A stretch of DNA of 36,228 nucleotides from Apostichopus californicus (Eukaryota > Echinodermata > Holothuroidea > Aspidochirotida > Stichopodidae), in the NCBI GenBank assembly GCA_020650975.1, contig JAIPMN010011403.1, positions 1 through 36,228 of the forward strand, given 5' to 3'. The notes below the pieces were generated by a model. That model saw only the letters and a list, made by a program, of their open reading frames with translations, searched no databases and had not been told where the DNA came from. Made by a program: the position numbers and the translations under genes. Each line of letters opens with the position of its first letter. Within the stretch, counting starts at the first letter, position 1. Below are positions 33,701 through 36,228 of the stretch, one piece after another.

Positions 33701-34446
33701 ACATTAACTGTAATAAAAATAAATAATAACAGTGAATAAAAAAAGAAAATCCACAGTCCCATAAAACTTCAAAAAAATTATGTGCAATGGTGAGCTAATG
33801 TTATAATTAACATTGTTTACTTTCTTGCTTTCTCACTTGGTTTGTTTTGTTACAATCTTGACAATTCTGATGTCAAACTGATTCACACCAAGGAAAAATG
33901 CTTTCTAAATAGAAGTAGGCCTAAATGCAAAAATAGTTCATTTATATTACTGCAATACATATATGGGACAAATCGGTTCAACTAGGCCTAGAATTTCGCC
34001 TTTTCATCTTGGAGCACATTCCAGTGCTAGGAAAACATTAATTTGTAAATTACATGCCTGGTAATAAAATGAAATTTTACAAAGATATTGTCCTTACCTG
34101 CATAGTTATCAAAAGCTGTGGGAACATACTGCTTCGGATATCCATTTGTTGTGTAACTGACCACTAAACTTGTTTTACCTATTGCACCATCACCGACCAG
34201 CACACATTTTAATTTTTCTGGTTTAACATAACTCAGTAAAGTCCATTCTTCTGGTTCATTTGAACCAGTTCGTACAATCCTGGGGTCGCTGGTAACGTCA
34301 CCCCTTCTTTCTCCAATCGGTGAGGGGGGCTCTGATGCCGATGCTCTTGGCTGTACATCCGGAGGCATGCTGCCAAACTCGTCACTGGATTCACTGTGAA
34401 TGGAATCAAAATTCTGCAATTCTCTTGTCAAACCAGTCAATACCAT
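27265..34446 (-). CDS. RHOU: RhoU/RhoV-type (Wrch/Chp) atypical Rho GTPase, 3 exons, 305 aa
   Basis: The coding sequence joins 34446-34098, 33707-33649 and 27774-27265. It encodes a small GTPase with a 75-80-residue N-terminal extension. Visible motifs: P-loop GDGAIGKTS (residues 85-93), switch [10 protein letters not shown] (107-115) with Thr110, DTAGQ (132-136), GTQSD (189-193) for guanine specificity, and ECSAL (231-235). Spacing between motifs equals that of Rac1, with no indels. Ala in PTAFDNY and Gln-Ser in GTQSD are signatures of RhoU/RhoV as opposed to Rac, Cdc42 or Rho. RhoU/V proteins activate PAK/Par6-type effectors and regulate focal adhesions, actin and cell migration. Their membrane attachment is by palmitoylation. 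Vertebrate RhoU is about 258 residues and RhoV 236, so this protein is longer at the N-terminus and slightly at the C-terminus. An in-frame TAA lies four codons upstream of the chosen ATG. Confidence 0.95.
30483..30530. repeat. Palindrome with 17-bp arms flanked by GGTTCACC direct repeats
   Basis: CCATGGAGGTAAAACAG (30490-30506) and its exact reverse complement (30508-30524) are separated by one T. GGTTCACC occurs at 30483-30490 and again at 30523-30530, overlapping the arm ends, so the palindrome sits between 8-base direct repeats. In RNA this gives a stem of up to 17 pairs with a minimal loop. The arrangement resembles a tiny fold-back insertion with an 8-base target duplication, or a templated repair event. 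Confidence 0.85.
31585..31624. repeat. TG-rich microsatellite
   Basis: An interrupted run of TG and TATG units lies within intron 2 of the GTPase gene. Reading frames through it give Cys/Val/Met or His/Ile/Thr repeats, which are not genes. Confidence 0.8.
32584..32605. repeat. Perfect 22-bp AT-rich palindrome
   Basis: CTACACATATT is followed directly by its exact reverse complement AATATGTGTAG. It lies within intron 2 of the GTPase gene. No direct repeats flank it. It could extrude a short cruciform or bind a dimeric protein. Confidence 0.85.
33649..33707 (-). CDS. RHOU: RhoU-like exon 2: beta2-beta3 and DTAGQ
   Basis: This 59-base exon is too short for ordinary frame scans but fits exactly between exons 1 and 3. 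A TTTATTACAG acceptor ends at 33708 and a CAG|GTAAGC donor starts at 33648. Together with the last base of exon 1 it encodes [20 protein letters not shown] (residues 117-136). That corresponds to the strand pair leading into the catalytic Gln136, equivalent to Rac1 Gln61, which is intact. Human RhoU/V have similarly placed variants (VDGRPVRLQLCDTAGQ). It ends in phase 0. Confidence 0.93.
33708..34097 (-). other. RHOU: Intron 1 of the RhoU-like gene (390 bp)
   Basis: This phase-1 intron interrupts the protein just after switch I. It has a GTAAGG donor and a TTTTTATTACAG acceptor. No internal repeats are seen. Confidence 0.92.
34098..34446 (-). CDS. RHOU: RhoU-like exon 1: N-terminal extension, P-loop, switch I
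   Basis: This exon carries codons 1-116 plus one base. Residues 1-75 are Ser/Pro/acidic and have no fold signature; a minimal PxxP (PPSP, 40-43) with a proline-directed serine at 42 is visible, in the region where mammalian RhoU binds SH3 adaptors. From residue 79 the GTPase core begins ([18 protein letters not shown]). The exon ends after the Tyr-Ala of switch I in a CAG|GTAAGG donor, phase 1. The start ATG has a weak context (T at -3, G at +4). Met27 (34368-34366) has A at -3 and could serve as a second start giving 279 residues. Confidence 0.93.
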
Positions 34447-34915
34447 GGATAAAGTTTACCTTTGTTTCCGTTCGATTATGAAACTGTAGGTGAGAAAAAT
34501 ATGTTTCGCTGGGACTCAATCTTTCTTGGTATTTTAGGATTCAAGTTTCCTCATCGATATGACACATGAATATCCGGTCTGATGAATATTATATTAAATA
34601 TCTAATGTTAGCTAATCGGAAACTCCATATAGACTATTAAATCACCAACTTGCAATCAGGCAAATGAGCTAGGCCTTCTCTGATAATTCAAAGCCGGAAC
34701 CTGGATGGATGCGGAGGCTAGCCAAACTTTCTAGATACAGTCATGAAATAGTTCCAAGCTTTCCAAATAAATGTAGACGACTCCGGTAAACTTGGTAGTA
34801 ATATAGACAAGATAAGTAATGTCCATGCAGTTTCGTGAAAGAATTATGACTAATCCTGTTTAAATTGACTGTACAGGAACATGAACGTAATTTCATGCCG
34901 AAGGTTAGAATAAGT
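34447..34915 (-). other. RHOU: Probable 5' untranslated region of the RhoU-like gene
   Basis: The predicted start site (A at 34915, in TCACTTA) lies 29 bases after the TATA box. The leader would be about 470 bases. Several ATG triplets occur in it, so upstream open frames are possible. An undetected 5' intron cannot be excluded. Confidence 0.4.
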
Positions 34916-34936
34916 GACTATGTACACGACAGCTTG

Positions 34937-34944
34937 CTTATATA
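34937..34944 (-). promoter_or_regulatory. RHOU: TATA box (TATATAAG)
   Basis: On the minus strand TATATAAG runs from 34944 to 34937, about 490 bases upstream of the RhoU-like ATG. An initiator-like TCACTTA lies 29 bases downstream with its A at 34915. The spacing is that of a standard Pol II core promoter. Confidence 0.5.
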
Positions 34945-35032
34945 GTGAGTGTGAATGGGCTGCAGGCAGCTAGCAGACAGCATGTGCCACTGTACATGTG
35001 TAGTGTAGGGCAGATTGACTTATCGTACGTAC

Positions 35033-35037
35033 ATTGG
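35033..35037 (-). promoter_or_regulatory. RHOU: CCAAT box
   Basis: ACCAATG on the minus strand sits about 120 bases upstream of the predicted start, with a GATAAG word (35020-35025) about 12 bases closer. The position suits an NF-Y site, but the 5-base match alone is weak. Confidence 0.35.
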
Positions 35038-35083
35038 TAACTAGGGGTATTACCAGACTGGACCGGTTAGAGTATCAGCTGCC

Positions 35084-35093
35084 ATGACGTCAT
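35084..35093. promoter_or_regulatory. RHOU: Full cAMP-response element (ATGACGTCAT)
   Basis: TGACGTCA, the complete CREB/ATF palindrome, is present with one extra symmetric base on each side. It lies about 170 bases upstream of the predicted transcription start of the RhoU-like gene, a usual distance for functional CREs. CG dinucleotides are otherwise rare here apart from a neighbouring AACGCGCTG. Confidence 0.55.
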
Positions 35094-36053
35094 TTCAAAA
35101 CGCGCTGTCTGTGTTTCTTGCATGAGACATCGCAGACATTATTTGTATTTGCGGGTTATAGGGAGTAGAGAGGACCATTGTAATTGTCCTATTGTTCACT
35201 TTTATTTGGGTGGAACAGATGATGAGTAAGTCCTTAAAAATACCACGAGAAAACTATGCAACATGAGACCAGTGTTTAATGAGATGATTAATGAACGAAC
35301 TACTTTTCAAGAATAATAGCTAATACTTGTGTAAGAAGTAGAGAAGGAAACAACAATTGTGAACTTGGTTGGACAAAGTGTGAACAGTGACGGCTCTGAC
35401 GTAGCGGCTAATGATCGGTGAACAGAGGAGGCATTAATGGGGTCCAAGAGTTGAAAGATGCATGAGTAATAATTGGTCTCGTTCTTAAATCAACATATGA
35501 GCAACGTTGGCTATGATGATAAGGGGAAATCTTCTCACCCACATATTTTCAACAGGTCTTTACTATTTACCTTTCTTGCCTTTATATATTGTAGTCTTAA
35601 TCTTTACTACTATTTGATGTGTTTCCATACCTGGTTTACATTTCTTTCGTTCTTATACCAGTCTTCACTTCTATTTACTTAGGTTATTTATATATCTACC
35701 CGTACTTAAAGTTTACCAAATTGGAATTAATTTGATTAAGACAACAACAAAATAATAAAGAAGAAGAGCGGCATTTGCAAAATCAAGGAATCAAGAGAAA
35801 TGGTAACATTAGCAGCTACTTACCATCATATTTATTGTTGCTAAGTTCTCTGTGCTGTATGCACATGTACTGGATTATTACTTGCTGTATTGGCCCTAAT
35901 GAGCAAATTCGACCTAAGTTATTGCAACTCTGCGCATCCCCTGTGTATTGGAGAAATTGCTACATGTCAGTGGCAAACCCTTTCTTTCTAGCATTCATTA
36001 TCACGTACACCATTTAGGTTGTAGTCATGAATTCAGCAGTACATCAGGATTTT
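35094..36053. other. Upstream intergenic stretch
   Basis: No gene is supported. A consensus plus-strand donor (ATGA|GTAAGT, 35226-35231) lies about 140 bases from the CRE, in the position of a divergent promoter-associated transcript. Open frames of 69 and 80 codons at 35473-35682 and 35775-36017 have no domain signature. Confidence 0.45.
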
Positions 36054-36185
36054 ACTAGGGCCGTGTTGGGCAATATAAAAGTGGCCCGCCGAATAGATGG
36101 CGCTATATCACTACATGACACAGAGCCGTATACGGCTCTGCTTCATGATATATTGCAGCGCCATATCAGCGCTTACGGCCAGTGC
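36054..36185. mobile_element. Fold-back element with perfect 20-bp central palindrome
   Basis: CAGAGCCGTATACGGCTCTG at 36121-36140 is an exact palindrome. Inverted similarity continues outward: ATGGCGCTATATCA and TACATGA on the left (about 36098-36119) match the reverse complement of TCATGATATATTGC and AGCGCCAT on the right (about 36143-36164). The outer words GGCCGT (left, about 36060) and ACGGCC (right, about 36175) also pair. The left arm is about 25 bases longer than the right. There is no coding content. A target duplication was not identified, so the superfamily is open. Confidence 0.6.
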
Positions 36186-36214
36186 ATATAGAATCAGTAC
36201 ATAAAATACGAGGA

Positions 36215-36228
36215 GGGGGGGGGGGGGG
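36215..36228. repeat. Poly-G run at window end
   Basis: At least 14 consecutive G run into the window edge, so the true length is unknown. Similar G or C runs of nine or more recur throughout the window. Confidence 0.9.

Noticed and set aside
35473-36017. 69- and 80-codon plus-strand frames upstream of the GTPase
   Set aside because: AT-rich hydrophobic peptides typical of chance frames; no start context, splice sites or similarity recognised.
1-36228. CRISPR array, rRNA, retroviral or LTR elements
   Set aside because: Tandem repeats here have no regular spacer pattern of CRISPR type and the DNA is eukaryotic. No long reverse-transcriptase, integrase or capsid frame and no paired long terminal repeats were seen.

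Overview
This window is AT-rich nuclear DNA of an animal. One protein-coding gene can be supported with confidence: a three-exon Rho-family GTPase of the RhoU/RhoV (Wrch/Chp) type on the minus strand, from about 35.1 kb (promoter) down to about 26.98 kb (poly(A) signal). Spliceosomal introns with consensus GT/AG borders, a 5.9-kb intron, many mini- and microsatellites, long G/C homopolymers and non-autonomous DNA transposons with short G-rich ends point to a marine invertebrate. I would guess an echinoderm-like deuterostome, but the species cannot be fixed from the sequence.

Layout. 1-26.9 kb is essentially gene-free by my reading. It holds simple repeats at the left edge, a composite tandem array of about 235-bp units (2388-3602), a GATC-rich inverted-repeat element (5128-5309), a 4-bp-periodic G-rich stretch (about 5645-5760), three hAT-like MITEs (8748-9039 with perfect 8-bp target duplications, 10625-10997, 15422-15856), a hammerhead-ribozyme-like motif of the kind carried by Penelope-like elements (9351-9380), a MITE flanked by TTAA (18345-18700) and several minisatellites (11357, 13516, 19735, 21342). 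A few spliceable open segments on the plus strand between 18.8 and 24.2 kb are recorded as weak leads only.

The gene. Exon 1 (34446-34098) encodes a Ser/Pro-rich N-terminal extension, the P-loop and switch I. Exon 2 (33707-33649) encodes the following beta strands up to the DTAGQ motif. Exon 3 (27774-27265) encodes switch II, the guanine-specificity motifs and a lysine-rich tail with a Cys-Cys pair. Splice phases match exactly (phase 1, then phase 0) and give a 305-residue protein. Upstream on the minus strand lie a perfect CRE palindrome, an inverted CCAAT box, a GATA site and a TATA box about 29 nt before an initiator-like sequence, which together look like a compact promoter.

Beyond the gene the most unusual structures are: a 17-bp-arm palindrome between 8-bp direct repeats inside intron 2 (30483-30530); a fold-back element with a perfect 20-bp palindrome at its centre near the right edge (36054-36185); three AGGTCA half-sites at exact 10-bp spacing (12691-12716); and a GTPase C-terminus that runs eight residues past its Cys-Cys pair. 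No retrovirus, LTR element, CRISPR array, rRNA or intact tRNA gene was seen.
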